A DNA stretch of 46,302 nt from Candidatus Cryptobacteroides avistercoris (GCA_017695095.1 JADILW010000110.1:1-46302); one strand, 5' to 3'; positions 6,761 through 15,878 are shown, counted from the first letter of the stretch. A program made the numbers and translations. Notes: generated by a model from the sequence alone, not told the origin.

Positions 6761-8095
6761 TTATTCCACGCGCGCGCCCCTGTTCATCGCGATCCTGGCC
6801 TCCAGCTCCCAGGTGCGCAGCCTGTCCTTGTAGAGATTGTTGGCGTTGACCTTGTCCACGTCGAGCGCAGCGTCGGAGTTGTCCTCCCAGCGGCGGCAGT
6901 CGTAGACCACGTCCCAGATGCGTCCTATCTGGTATTCGCGGCTGATGCGCAGGGCCACCGCGTAGTCCTCGCCGTACTTGACCACCGGGAAGTTGATCTG
7001 GCGGAGCAGCGGCGTCCAGAACGCCCTCGGCGCCCCCAGACCGTTGATGCGCAATGCGTTGTTGCGCCCGTTCTCCGGAGTCCACTCCCTGTGGTCGATG
7101 ACTCCGGGAGGCAGTTCGTTCAAGTTGAAGTCGGTGATTCTGTAGGAACCGATGATCATCGGGCACTGCTGCTCGCGGAACGCCTCCACGAAGCGGCTCA
7201 CCGTGTCCGGTCCGGAATAGACGTCGTCGGAGTCGAGCTGAATCGCAAAACGGCCGCAGCGGGGGTCATGGACCGCCGCGTTCCAGTTGCCGCCTATCGC
7301 ATGGTAGCCGGCAGGCTGGTGTATCACCACGAGACGGGGGTCGCTCATGCCGTCGAGCAGCTCGACGGTGCCGTCGGTCGAATTGTCGTCGACCACTATC
7401 ACGTTGAACGGGAAGTCTGCCTTCTGGGAGAGCGCGGACCGCACCGCATCAGCTATCGTGCGCACGCGGTTCCTGCAGGGTATCACCACCGAGGCCTCGA
7501 ATGCGAAATCCTCCGGCTTCCCGAAGTCGACGCTGCGGAACTCCGGGGCGAGCCACCCGCCCACGGCCTTGAGATGCTCGGTGCACGCCCTCTCCATCTC
7601 GAGCTGCACTGCACGGTTGCGCGGGTCCACGTAGTCGAAGAGCTTCTCCCCGGACTTGCGGGTGTCGAGCTGGACCTCAGTGTAGAGGTACTCGTTCACG
7701 TGCACGAGGCTCCCCTTCTCCGAAACCTTGAGCCAAAGGTCGTAGAGGCCGGCATACTGATAGTCGCAGGTCATCCTCGACGCCGCCTCCCTGAGGGCGC
7801 TGCTTCTGAAGAGCATCACTCCGCCGAAGTCGAAGTCGTCGCGCAGCGCGCCTTTCTGCCAGTCGATCACCGGAGCCGGGGACACCCTGCCGTCCGCGGA
7901 GGCGAAATGGTCGGCGTAGAGCAGCGCCGCCCCGGTGTAGGCGGCCACCTGCAGCATCCTCTCCAGACCATGGTCCACCCACTCGAGAGCGGTGGGTTTC
8001 GTATAGAGCAAGGTATATTCCGAAACTGTCTCGGAAGCGATGCGCCGGATCTGGGCCGAGGGCACTCTGAGGGGTATGTCGAATCTGCTGACCAT
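6761..8095 (-). CDS. GT2 glycosyltransferase with a degenerate N-terminal GT2-like half
   Basis: Family 2 glycosyltransferase of 444 residues. The complete GT-A domain starts near residue 200: [10 protein letters not shown], then [10 protein letters not shown], and QLDSDDV as the metal-binding DxD. The first 190 residues resemble the second half of another GT2 ([35 protein letters not shown]) but lack a nucleotide-binding start. I chose the ATG at 8095 rather than 8140 because a textbook promoter (TTTG, 19 bases, TATTTTTG) lies between them. It is divergent from a polyprenyl-phosphate mannosyltransferase-like gene. Donor and acceptor are unknown; glycan or glycoprotein assembly is likely. Confidence 0.8.
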   Translation of the reverse strand: MVSRFDIPLRVPSAQIRRIASETVSEYTLLYTKPTALEWVDHGLERMLQVAAYTGAALLYADHFASADGRVSPAPVIDWQKGALRDDFDFGGVMLFRSSALREAASRMTCDYQYAGLYDLWLKVSEKGSLVHVNEYLYTEVQLDTRKSGEKLFDYVDPRNRAVQLEMERACTEHLKAVGGWLAPEFRSVDFGKPEDFAFEASVVIPCRNRVRTIADAVRSALSQKADFPFNVIVVDDNSTDGTVELLDGMSDPRLVVIHQPAGYHAIGGNWNAAVHDPRCGRFAIQLDSDDVYSGPDTVSRFVEAFREQQCPMIIGSYRITDFNLNELPPGVIDHREWTPENGRNNALRINGLGAPRAFWTPLLRQINFPVVKYGEDYAVALRISREYQIGRIWDVVYDCRRWEDNSDAALDVDKVNANNLYKDRLRTWELEARIAMNRGARVE

Positions 8096-8117
8096 AATTC
8101 CATCGATTATATCTCTA

Positions 8118-8148
8118 CAAAAATAATCCTTTGCACGCATATTGCAAA
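8118..8148 (-). promoter_or_regulatory. Full -33/-7 promoter of the GT2 gene
   Basis: Minus-strand TTTG (8145-8148), 19-base spacer, TATTTTTG (8118-8125). This placement would start transcription near 8114 and supports translation from the ATG at 8095. Confidence 0.7.
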
Positions 8149-8169
8149 TCCACTATTCAGTTAAAATGC

Positions 8170-8177
8170 TATCTTTG
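8170..8177 (+). promoter_or_regulatory. -7 box directly before the start codon
   Basis: TATCTTTG matches TAnnTTTG. Its last base is only six bases before the ATG at 8184, so the mRNA should have almost no leader. No -33 TTTG is seen at the usual distance. Confidence 0.55.
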
Positions 8178-8183
8178 TAGGAT

Positions 8184-8909
8184 ATGGACAAGAAACTCGT
8201 CATTATCCCGACATACAATGAGGTGGAGAACATCTCCAGGATAATCTCAGCCGTATTCGGCCTCGAAGGAGGCTACCACATTCTGATCATCGACGACGGC
8301 TCCCCCGACGGGACGGCCGACGTGGTGAAATCGCTCCAGAAAGCCTGGACCGACACTCTGTTCCTGATCCAGCGCCCCGGCAAGATGGGCCTCGGGACAG
8401 CCTACGTGACCGGATTCCGCTGGGCGCTCGACCACGGCTACGACTACGTGTTCGAAATGGACGCTGACTTCTCCCACAACCCCGAAGACCTCCCGAGGCT
8501 CTACAAGGCCTGCTGCGAAGACGGGGCCGACATGTCGATAGGCTCCCGCTACTGCAACGGAATCAATGTGGTGAACTGGCCCATGTCGCGCATCCTGATC
8601 TCCTACTGCGCGTCAATCTACGTTCGCACGGTGCTCGGCTTCAAGATCTACGACAGCACCGCCGGCTTCGTGTGCTACAGCCGCAGGGTCCTGGAGGCCA
8701 TCGACCTGAGCGCCGTCAGGATGAAAGGCTACGGCTTCCAGATCGAGATGAAATACACCGCCCGCAGGCTCGGGTTCAAGATAGCCGAAGTCCCCGTGAT
8801 TTTCGTGAACCGCCAGCTCGGCACCTCCAAGATGTCCGGCGGAATCTTCGGCGAGGCCTTCTGGGGCGTGCTCGGACTCCGTTTCCGCAAAATCAGGCCC
8901 GCTCGATGA
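8184..8909 (+). CDS. Polyprenyl/dolichyl-phosphate mannose synthase-like GT2
   Basis: Family 2 glycosyltransferase of 241 residues like archaeal/eukaryotic DPM1 and its bacterial relatives, which move a sugar from a nucleotide donor to a polyprenyl phosphate at the inner membrane face. Seen: VIIPTYNEVENI at residue 6, IIDDGSPDGTAD near residue 33, and the metal motif EMDADFSHNPE near residue 90. SIGSRYC near residue 119 and FVNRQLGTSKMSGG near the C-terminus are family hallmarks. No C-terminal membrane helices follow, so it is the short form. The start is canonical for the family, which makes the near-leaderless mRNA likely. Its stop overlaps the tex start (ATGA). Confidence 0.88.
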   Translation: MDKKLVIIPTYNEVENISRIISAVFGLEGGYHILIIDDGSPDGTADVVKSLQKAWTDTLFLIQRPGKMGLGTAYVTGFRWALDHGYDYVFEMDADFSHNPEDLPRLYKACCEDGADMSIGSRYCNGINVVNWPMSRILISYCASIYVRTVLGFKIYDSTAGFVCYSRRVLEAIDLSAVRMKGYGFQIEMKYTARRLGFKIAEVPVIFVNRQLGTSKMSGGIFGEAFWGVLGLRFRKIRPAR

Positions 8910-11044
8910 AGGAGATCTACATCAAGCACATAGCAGCACGCCTCGAGCTCAAGGCCTGGCAGGTGGAGAACTGCGTGGAGATGTTCGCCGACGGCGACAC
9001 CATCCCCTTCATCAGCCGCTACCGCAAGGAGAAGACGGGCGGGATGGACGACGCCCAGGTGGCCGAGGTGCGCCATTGGGCCGACGTGTTCGACGAAATG
9101 GAGAAGCGCAAGGAGACTGTGCTGAAGACCATAGGCGAAGCCGGAGCCCTCACCGACGAGCTCCGCGCCAGAATCGAAGGCTGCGTGGACTCCACCGAAC
9201 TCGAAGACCTCTACCTGCCATGGCGGCCGAAACGCCGCACCAGGGCTACCGCGGCACGCGAAAAAGGCCTCGAACCGCTCGCCGATGCGCTGTGGGACGC
9301 CAGGACCGCCGACCCCGCAGCCGAAGCGGAGAAATTCACGGGCGAAAAGGTCGCCACCGCGGAAGACGCCCTCGCCGGAGCGCGCGACATCCTGGCGGAA
9401 AGATTCAGCGAAACCCCGGAAATACGCGAGGAGCTCCGCAGGGTGTTCCGCACCAGACGGATATGCTCATCGGTGACCAAGGCCGGCCGCGAGGACCCCG
9501 AGGCCGCGAAATACCGCAGCTACTTCAACTTCAGCATGCCGGTGGCCCGCATCCCCTCGCACAACCTGCTGGCGATGCTGCGCGCCGAGAACGAAGGGTA
9601 CCTGAACCTCAGCATCGACGCCGACCCGCAGAGGTGCGCCGAAAGCATCTGGCGCTTCTGGTCCAGAGGGCGCCGCATTCCCTCGAAGGAGCTGGCGGAA
9701 CAGGTGAGAACTGCCGGAGAGGACGCCTACAAGCGCCTGCTCGAACCTTCGATCTCCGGAGAAGTCCTCCGCGAGGCAAAGCAGAAGGCCGACATCGAGA
9801 GCATACGCGTGTTCGGCGAGAACCTGCGCCAGCTGCTGCTCAGCCCTCCTGTCGGACAGAAGCGCACGATGGCCATAGACCCCGGTTTCCGCAACGGCTG
9901 CAAGATAGCCTGCCTCGACGAGCAGGGGCGCCTGCTGTATCACACCATAATATATCCGCACCCGCCGCAGAACGACAAGATCAAGGCCATCATGAGCGTC
10001 CAGCGAATGATGGACGAGTACCGCATAGAAGCCGTGGCGATAGGCAACGGCACCGCATCCCGGGAGACAGTCGAATTCATGAAACGCATACGCCTGCCCG
10101 AAGGCTGCAAGGTCTGGACGGTCAGCGAAGACGGGGCGTCGATCTACAGCGCCTCGGAAATCGCGCGCCAGGAGTTCCCCGACGAGGACGTCACGGTGCG
10201 CGGGGCAGTCTCGATAGGACGCAGGCTCATGGACCCTCTGGCCGAGCTCGTCAAGATCGACCCAAAGAACCTGGGAATCGGACAGTACCAGCACGACGTC
10301 GACCAGACCCTGCTCCGGGAGCAGCTCGACAACACCGTGGAGAGCTGCGTGAACTCGGTCGGGGTGAACCTCAACACCGCATCGCCCTGGCTGCTCGCCT
10401 ACGTGGCCGGAATAGGGCCGTCGCTTGCGGCCAACATCGTGGCCACGAGGGAGAAGAAGGGAGGCTTCAGCAGCCGCGCCGAACTTCTGGAGGTGCCGCG
10501 CCTGGGGGCCAAGGCCTTCCAGCAGTGCGCCGGCTTCCTGCGCATACGCGGAGCGGAGAACCCGCTCGACAATTCGGCGGTGCACCCCGAGTCCTACGGC
10601 ATAGTGGACAGGATGGCGGAGTCGCTGGGAGTGAGCACCCGGGAGCTGGTCGGCAATGCCGAACTCTGTTCGAAAATACACGCCGGGGACTTCGTGACGG
10701 CGGAAGCCGGACTCCCCACGGTCAACGACATACTGAAGGAGCTCGCCAAGCCGGGACTGGACCCGAGGGAGCAGGCGGCCGAGTTCTCCTTCGCCGACGA
10801 CATCCGCACTCTCGAGGACCTGAAAGAAGGCATGGAACTGCCAGGAATCGTGACGAACATCACGAATTTCGGAGCCTTCGTGGACATCGGCCTGCATGAG
10901 AACGGGCTGATCCACGTCTCGAAGCTCGGACCGCGCGGCACCGACCCCTCGAAGGTGCTCAAGCTGCACCAGCAGCTGACGGTGCGCGTGCTCGGAGTCG
11001 ACCTCGACCGCAGGCGCATCGCGCTGGGCCTGTCGAAGAAATAG
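8906..11044 (+). CDS. tex: Tex-family RNA-binding transcription accessory protein
   Basis: Cytoplasmic nucleic-acid-binding protein of 712 residues thought to act in transcription. Domains in order: N-terminal helical Tex region (FISRYRKEKTGG near residue 35, LEDLYLPWRPKRRT near residue 102), a YqgF/RNase H-like domain starting at MAIDPGFRNGCKIAC near residue 322, helix-hairpin-helix repeats (NLNTASPWLLAYVAGIG near residue 489), and a C-terminal S1 domain (VTNITNFGAFVDIGLHENG near residue 650). The frame is open upstream, but ATG 8906 overlaps the stop of the previous gene as ATGA and gives the family N-terminus. It ends one base before the stop of the convergent phosphoesterase gene. Confidence 0.95.
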   Translation: MKEIYIKHIAARLELKAWQVENCVEMFADGDTIPFISRYRKEKTGGMDDAQVAEVRHWADVFDEMEKRKETVLKTIGEAGALTDELRARIEGCVDSTELEDLYLPWRPKRRTRATAAREKGLEPLADALWDARTADPAAEAEKFTGEKVATAEDALAGARDILAERFSETPEIREELRRVFRTRRICSSVTKAGREDPEAAKYRSYFNFSMPVARIPSHNLLAMLRAENEGYLNLSIDADPQRCAESIWRFWSRGRRIPSKELAEQVRTAGEDAYKRLLEPSISGEVLREAKQKADIESIRVFGENLRQLLLSPPVGQKRTMAIDPGFRNGCKIACLDEQGRLLYHTIIYPHPPQNDKIKAIMSVQRMMDEYRIEAVAIGNGTASRETVEFMKRIRLPEGCKVWTVSEDGASIYSASEIARQEFPDEDVTVRGAVSIGRRLMDPLAELVKIDPKNLGIGQYQHDVDQTLLREQLDNTVESCVNSVGVNLNTASPWLLAYVAGIGPSLAANIVATREKKGGFSSRAELLEVPRLGAKAFQQCAGFLRIRGAENPLDNSAVHPESYGIVDRMAESLGVSTRELVGNAELCSKIHAGDFVTAEAGLPTVNDILKELAKPGLDPREQAAEFSFADDIRTLEDLKEGMELPGIVTNITNFGAFVDIGLHENGLIHVSKLGPRGTDPSKVLKLHQQLTVRVLGVDLDRRRIALGLSKK

Positions 11045-11045
11045 C

Positions 11046-12335
11046 CTATTTCAGCGGGCGCAGCTCCAGCTCCGTCTCGCAGTCGGCCGGAGCGAGATCG
11101 TTCCAGAAATTCCTTCCTACACGGTTCAGGATGAAGGCGTAGAGCCATGTCTCCCCGCGCAGTTCCCTGACAGCCTCCTTCAGTTCGGCTTCGTCGGCCG
11201 CGCTCATGACCTCGTCACCCCGGAGGTGGGCGGTGTAGGCCTTCGCGAGTATCGCGCAGCTGCGCTCCTTGACCGCGGGGCTCACTTTCTCGGGAATGAT
11301 TCCGTCGACCACTCCCCTCATTGCCCCGTCGGCGTACTCCAGCATCTCCTGCTCGAAGCTGTTGCCGCTCGGGAAGCTGAGGCCTTCGCCCGAGAGCAGT
11401 TCGGTACGTATCTTCATGCTGTCGCCGTCGATCTCCACGAAACGCATCGGAGCCGGGTAGGACACGAGCGAACCTGTCTCCACGTCGGTGAGCCTGCCGC
11501 GGGTGGAGATGTCGTGGGAGTGAAAGTGTCCGGTGAACACAACGTCGATTCCAAGGCGTCCGAGCAGGCTGCTCACCCGGCGCCAGTTGTCCACGAGGTA
11601 GTCGCCCATCACTATGGTCTGCCATTTCCAGTGGCGCACGGTGCCGTGATGCATCATCGCGATCATCCTCTGGCCGTCCTCGCGCGCCGCCCTTGCCTGC
11701 TCCTTGATGAAGCGAAGAGTCTCCCTCTTAAGGCGGCCGTCGGTTATGCATGTGTTCTCCTCGAAGCTGTTGTCCTCATAGCGGCAGGCGTCGAGGCAGA
11801 GAAGGCGCAGCCCCGGTGCGAGCTGGGCCACGTAACTCAGGGAATGGGGGTCGCGCGCGATGGCGTCGCCGTAGCCGTAGTCGGCATATATCTGGGCGAA
11901 CTCCTCCGCTGAAGGCGAAGGCACGCGGGCGGTGCGGTCGCCGTCGAATTCCACCGCATGGGGGTTGTTCACGTCGTGGTTGCCGGGAACCACGAAGACG
12001 CGTATGCCGGCACGGCGCACTTCCGCCAGGCAGCTGTCGCGGAGGTAGAGGTGGGAGACGGTCTCCCCGTCCTTGGTCAGGTCGCCGCTGATGAGGAGTA
12101 CGTCGGGCGCCTCCTCGACTATGCGGGCGAACGCCTCGCGGACGAGCCAGGGGCCTTCGCGCAGCAGTTTCCTGTCGCTTGCGATATAGTCGTCGAGAGC
12201 CTTGCCGTCCTGCTTGAGCAGGGAGGGGGCCATCATGTGTACGTCGGAGATCACCGCCATTTTCATGGATCCGGCGGCCGCTGAAGCGGAGATTCCCGCC
12301 AGCAGCATGAGGGATAACAAGATTCGTCTGGACAT
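11046..12335 (-). CDS. Secreted calcineurin-like metallophosphoesterase
   Basis: Two-metal phosphoesterase of 429 residues. All five metal-binding blocks are present: SDVHMM (residue 28 region), SGDLTKDGE near residue 84, PGNHDVN near residue 116, MMHHG near residue 218, and TGHFHSHD near residue 255. A signal peptide starts at the chosen ATG (RRILLSLMLLAGISASAAAG); the in-frame ATG 30 bases upstream would sit above the promoter box at 12355-12362 and would spoil the signal. Periplasmic or exported; substrate unknown. It is convergent with tex with almost no gap. Confidence 0.85.
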   Translation of the reverse strand: MSRRILLSLMLLAGISASAAAGSMKMAVISDVHMMAPSLLKQDGKALDDYIASDRKLLREGPWLVREAFARIVEEAPDVLLISGDLTKDGETVSHLYLRDSCLAEVRRAGIRVFVVPGNHDVNNPHAVEFDGDRTARVPSPSAEEFAQIYADYGYGDAIARDPHSLSYVAQLAPGLRLLCLDACRYEDNSFEENTCITDGRLKRETLRFIKEQARAAREDGQRMIAMMHHGTVRHWKWQTIVMGDYLVDNWRRVSSLLGRLGIDVVFTGHFHSHDISTRGRLTDVETGSLVSYPAPMRFVEIDGDSMKIRTELLSGEGLSFPSGNSFEQEMLEYADGAMRGVVDGIIPEKVSPAVKERSCAILAKAYTAHLRGDEVMSAADEAELKEAVRELRGETWLYAFILNRVGRNFWNDLAPADCETELELRPLK

Positions 12336-12354
12336 TTTCTCGATAATTTTGGCG

Positions 12355-12362
12355 CAAAAATA
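12355..12362 (-). promoter_or_regulatory. -7 promoter box of the metallophosphoesterase gene
   Basis: Minus-strand TATTTTTG matches TAnnTTTG; it places transcription start near 12351, just above the ATG at 12335. Confidence 0.5.
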
Positions 12363-12407
12363 CAACTAAACTTCCATTCGGAACCGGTCGCGGCGCTTAA
12401 ATTTTTG

Positions 12408-12415
12408 TAAATTTG
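12408..12415 (+). promoter_or_regulatory. -7 promoter box of rnpB
   Basis: TAAATTTG matches TAnnTTTG and ends about 12 bases before the P1 helix of the RNase P RNA. Confidence 0.55.
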
Positions 12416-12420
12416 CAACC

Positions 12421-12727
12421 ACATACAGGTGGAGCGGTCTGCCGCCCGAAAGGGAGGAAAGTCCGGACAGGACAGGGCAACCCGCTGCGGAAAGCGCAGA
12501 TAGGGGTAACCTTATGCAGGGCGTAACAGAAAACAACAGCCGCAAGGCAATGGTGAAAACGCGAGGCAAGAGCTCACGACGGACTGCAGCGATGCAGTAC
12601 GGGTACGCCACCGGGTCCTGCAAGACCAAATATACTGACAGATGAGGACTGCCCGTCCGATGTCAGGGGGTAGGTTGCGAAGATAAATGGCAGAGTTGAA
12701 CAGAAACCGGCTTACGGCTCCACCTTT
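12421..12727 (+). ncRNA. rnpB: RNase P RNA (rnpB), bacterial type A
   Basis: Catalytic RNA of RNase P, which matures tRNA 5' ends. Conserved parts: GGGAGGAAAGTCCGGAC (12453-12469), the universal CAGAAA-CCGGCTTA near the 3' end (12701-12714), the GAAAACGCGAGGCAAG region, and the AGCGATGCAGTACGGGTA segment. P1 is AGGTGGAGC (12427-12435) pairing with GCTCCACCT (12717-12725). The 3' strand of P1 runs antisense over the last codons and stop of rimO (12712 onward), so both genes share these bases. Ends are set from P1 and are accurate to a few bases. Confidence 0.93.
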
Positions 12728-14007
12728 ATTATTTCTCCTGTCAGGTCGTAGTCACCGGCCTCGCATATCCTCACGTCGATGAAATCCCCGGGACGCACAA
12801 GGCCCGAAGCGTCGCGCACGAGAATCTCCCCGTCCACCTCGGGACTCTCGAACTCGCTGCGGCACACGAGATTTCCGTCCATCACGTCGTCAACCAGCGC
12901 GCGCACGACGCTTCCCACGCGCGACGCGTTGTAGTCCAGCGAAATGTCGCGCTGGAGCTCCATCAGGGCGTCGAGACGCTGCTGCTTCACCTCGGGCGGC
13001 ACTTCGTCCTTGTAATGCCTGGCGCCGTAGGTCCCCTCCTCCTCGGAATACTTGAACGCCCCGAGACGCTCGAAGCGGGCCTCGCGCACGAAATCCAGGA
13101 GTTCGGCGAACTCCTTCTCGCCTTCGCCGGGATGGCCGACTATCATCGTGGTGCGCAGCACGACTCCGGGAATCTCCCGCCGCATCCTCGCGATCAGGCT
13201 GCGGGTCCACGCCCCGTCCACGTTGCGGTGCATCATCGAAAGCACCTTGTCGGAAATGTGCTGGAGAGGGATGTCGAGATAGCGGCAGACCTTGGGGTTG
13301 CCGGCCATCTCGGCGATCACGTCCTCCGGGAAGTCGTCGGGATACGAATAATGGATGCGCAGGCGCTCGAGCCCGTCGATGGTCGAGAGTTCGCGCAGCA
13401 GCGGGGCCAGCATGCGCCTGCGGTAGAGGTCCAGTCCGTAATATGTGGTGTCCTGGGCTATCAGGATCAGCTCCCTGGCGCCGCCGGCGACAAGCTGCTC
13501 CGCCTCCTTCATGACATCCTCCATCGGCACCGAACGGTGGGCGCCGCGGATATAGGGAATCGCGCAATAGGAGCAGCGGCGGTCGCAGCCCTCTGAAACC
13601 TTCAGGTAGGCATAGCTCCGGCAGCCCGTGGGATAGCGGGTCACCATGGGACCGGGCCTGACTCCCAGATAGCGCAGCACCTCGCCGAGGTCTCTCGCCC
13701 CGAACCATGCGTCGACTTCGGGGATTTCGGCCGGCAGCTCCGCGGAATAGCGCTGGGAGAGGCAGCCGAAGACCGCCACGCGGCCGGCTTCGCCCCGCTT
13801 CTTCAGCTCCACGGCCTCGAGTATGGCCTGGACCGACTCCTCCTTGGCGTCTCCGATGAAGCCGCAGGTGTTGAGCAAAAGGTCGTCGGCAGGCTTCCCG
13901 TCGCCGACGATCTCGAAACTATCGGACGGGAGTTGGGCGAGCAGGTGCTCGGTGTCGACTGTGTTCTTGGAGCAGCCGAGGGTGACCACCCTAAGCCTGC
14001 GCCTCAT
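12712..14007 (-). CDS. rimO: Ribosomal protein S12 methylthiotransferase RimO
   Basis: Radical SAM enzyme of 431 residues that methylthiolates an Asp of ribosomal protein S12. Domains: N-terminal MTTase/UPF0004 with VTLGCSKNTVDTE at residue 8, LNTCGFIGDAKEES near residue 45 and a third Cys (FGCLSQRY); the radical SAM core with CDRRCSYCAIPYIRG near residue 141 (the CxxxCxxC cluster ligands); and a C-terminal TRAM domain ending at the stop. RimO rather than MiaB is indicated by the SxGCxKNxVD-type start and DTTYYGLDLY near residue 190. The start overlaps the DUF5606 gene by 17 bases; the end overlaps rnpB on the opposite strand. Confidence 0.95.
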   Translation of the reverse strand: MRRRLRVVTLGCSKNTVDTEHLLAQLPSDSFEIVGDGKPADDLLLNTCGFIGDAKEESVQAILEAVELKKRGEAGRVAVFGCLSQRYSAELPAEIPEVDAWFGARDLGEVLRYLGVRPGPMVTRYPTGCRSYAYLKVSEGCDRRCSYCAIPYIRGAHRSVPMEDVMKEAEQLVAGGARELILIAQDTTYYGLDLYRRRMLAPLLRELSTIDGLERLRIHYSYPDDFPEDVIAEMAGNPKVCRYLDIPLQHISDKVLSMMHRNVDGAWTRSLIARMRREIPGVVLRTTMIVGHPGEGEKEFAELLDFVREARFERLGAFKYSEEEGTYGARHYKDEVPPEVKQQRLDALMELQRDISLDYNASRVGSVVRALVDDVMDGNLVCRSEFESPEVDGEILVRDASGLVRPGDFIDVRICEAGDYDLTGEIIKVEP

Positions 14008-14422
14008 CGTCTGCCTTTTCTTCCTCTTCCTTCACGAAGTCCAGCGACGCGTACTTCACTATCTGTGAGTACCAGTCCAGGATCTTGCGCATGTGCGAAA
14101 CATAGAAGCGGTCCGCGTCGTAGTCGGGGACGGCCTTCTCGAAAAGAGCAACGACCTCCTTCTCGGGAGCCTTGCTCGAGGGGGCGTCGGCCCCGTCGAG
14201 AGCCTTGTTCACCGCAAGGAACACGTCGGCGAGCTTCATCTCGCCCTCGGAAGTGTAGATTGAGATGTCGGCGAGAGTGGAGATGCGGCTCGTGGCTCCG
14301 AGCACCGTCCTCCTCCTGTCGGAAAGACTCTCGGCTATCACTCCGTTGCGGGCCTGCGCAACATATTCGAAAAGGCCGTGCTGTCCGGAGACGGCAAGTA
14401 TCTTGGTCAAATCAGTCTGCAT
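13991..14422 (-). CDS. DUF5606 family protein
   Basis: A 143-residue protein of a Bacteroidota-restricted family of unknown function. Seen: the family start LTKILAVSGQHGLFEYVAQ, a predicted soluble alpha/beta N-terminal half, HMRKILDWYSQIVKY near residue 112, and an acidic tail (KEEEEKADDE). No signal peptide or membrane segment, so it should be cytoplasmic. It overlaps coaE upstream by 16 bases and rimO downstream by 17 bases, which ties it to that operon. The family name is from recollection of its N-terminal motif. Confidence 0.75.
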   Translation of the reverse strand: MQTDLTKILAVSGQHGLFEYVAQARNGVIAESLSDRRRTVLGATSRISTLADISIYTSEGEMKLADVFLAVNKALDGADAPSSKAPEKEVVALFEKAVPDYDADRFYVSHMRKILDWYSQIVKYASLDFVKEEEEKADDEAQA

Positions 14423-14928
14423 AATATATCATCTGTTTTTAAATGTAGTTCTTCAATCGTCGAGTCGTTTTCCAGCACCCAGTCCGCTCCCGGCAGGTCG
14501 AATGTCTGAAGCGAATCCCTCTGCGCGGCCTTGGGATTGCGTCCGCAGCGCAGACTGTAGTCAGCAGTCACCAGCAGCACCCCGTCGTAGAGCCCGTCGA
14601 ACTCCTTCTTCTCCGTCGCGATGGCGGATTCGATGAAGGCGAGCCGGGAGTCCAGTCCGGATTTCCACGCGCGTATGTCTTCGGCGACCAGCGGAAACAC
14701 TATGCGCTCCAGCATCTCCCTGCGCCTGCTGTCGCTGAAGATTATCCCTATCTCGCTCCAGTCTATGCCGAGCGCCGTCGCGATGCGGCTCTTCAGTCCG
14801 GGAACGGACTCATAGAGCCCCTTGGTCCGGGAGTCGCAGTCGTAGACGGGGTAGCCTTTCGAGGCCAGGTACCTGCACACCTCGGATTTGCCGCTGCCTA
14901 TGGGTCCGGTCACCAGAAAGGTCTTCAT
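14407..14928 (-). CDS. coaE: Dephospho-CoA kinase-like protein
   Basis: P-loop kinase of 173 residues, shorter than the usual 195-200 of dephospho-CoA kinase, which performs the last step of coenzyme A synthesis. Seen: P-loop TGPIGSGKSEVCRYLASKG at residue 7, the substrate Asp-containing YDCDSRTKGLYES near residue 29, and the late LVTADYSLRCGRNPKAAQRD, where CoaE has the VxAxxxxQxxRxxxR pattern. A short or divergent lid may explain the length. The order ybbR-coaE in the nusB operon is usual in Bacteroidales and supports the call. Genuine activity is likely but not proven by motifs. Confidence 0.8.
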   Translation of the reverse strand: MKTFLVTGPIGSGKSEVCRYLASKGYPVYDCDSRTKGLYESVPGLKSRIATALGIDWSEIGIIFSDSRRREMLERIVFPLVAEDIRAWKSGLDSRLAFIESAIATEKKEFDGLYDGVLLVTADYSLRCGRNPKAAQRDSLQTFDLPGADWVLENDSTIEELHLKTDDILCRLI

Positions 14929-14930
14929 CT

Positions 14931-15860
14931 TCAGTCGGAGTTTCTGACCACGCAGTCGAACACTTCAGGCTCCAGCTCATAGCTGAGCACGGTGGAGGGT
15001 ATTCCGCTGCTTCTGGCCACGCAGCGTCCGGTGATCGAGTTGGCGAAGTCCCTGTAGTCGATGTAGAAATCCGAAGCGGCGACGGGGTCGGTGGTCGTGG
15101 GGAACACGCACTTGAACACCACTGTCGCCGTGGACGGCAGCACCGAGAACTCCACGTTGGAGGGCACGTTGCGCACGCCTATCTCCACCTCGGCCCTGAC
15201 CTCGACATATCGGGTCACCTCCATCGAGTAGATGACCTCGTCGGCCGACAGACGCACGCCCGAGGGCACTTCGAGCCTGACCTTGCCGTGGACGCTGGAC
15301 CGTATGTTCTTGAGGTCCACCGGACGGGTGAGCACATAGTTGATGTTCTCCAGCCTCGAGGTCTCTCCGTAGACTATCACCGAATCCGGCTGCATCTGCA
15401 TCCCCTCCTCCGACATGTACTGTGGAGCGAAACTTATGGAAAGCACCCTGCGGACGGGCACCTTCTTGTGCGAGACCTCGGGGAAGACGAACTTCGGCGA
15501 ATCGGAGACGAACGACTCTATCGAGACTCCGTCGCCGAAGATGGCGGCCGCATACTTGTAGAGCTCGCCCGTGTTCACGGAGAAGAGGTCCCCTTCCTCG
15601 CGGCGGAGGTCCGCAGCGTCGAACACCACGGTGGCGGGCCGTTTGTTACGTTTTCCGAGCGAGGCCTGGCGGAAGCCGGAGGTCCGCACCTGCGCGGTTA
15701 TGGTCGCGTCGGTGGTGGAGCGGCGGGCGCGTCCGTCGATGTTGCTTTCCGCCACGACGGGGACGCTCACAATATTCACATAACTCTGTGAAAGATTGTG
15801 AATGAACCAGATGCCTGCCGAAATAAGCAGACACAGAAGCAACTGCGCCCACTTCTTCAC
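14931..15860 (-). CDS. YbbR-like domain protein, membrane anchored
   Basis: A 309-residue protein with one N-terminal membrane helix (residues 5-25, AQLLLCLLISAGIWFIHNLS) and an extracytoplasmic part of beta-rich YbbR-like repeats: VPVVAES near residue 38, VPVRRVLSISF near residue 135 and VEIGVRNVPSNVEF near residue 230. It starts with GTG at 15860, which gives the MKKWAQ start of the anchor; no ATG fits. Family members in other phyla regulate a diadenylate cyclase, but no such gene is in this window. It lies between yajC (18 bases) and coaE (2 bases). Confidence 0.8.
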   Translation of the reverse strand: MKKWAQLLLCLLISAGIWFIHNLSQSYVNIVSVPVVAESNIDGRARRSTTDATITAQVRTSGFRQASLGKRNKRPATVVFDAADLRREEGDLFSVNTGELYKYAAAIFGDGVSIESFVSDSPKFVFPEVSHKKVPVRRVLSISFAPQYMSEEGMQMQPDSVIVYGETSRLENINYVLTRPVDLKNIRSSVHGKVRLEVPSGVRLSADEVIYSMEVTRYVEVRAEVEIGVRNVPSNVEFSVLPSTATVVFKCVFPTTTDPVAASDFYIDYRDFANSITGRCVARSSGIPSTVLSYELEPEVFDCVVRNSD

Positions 15861-15878
15861 TCCGGAACCCCCTTGACC

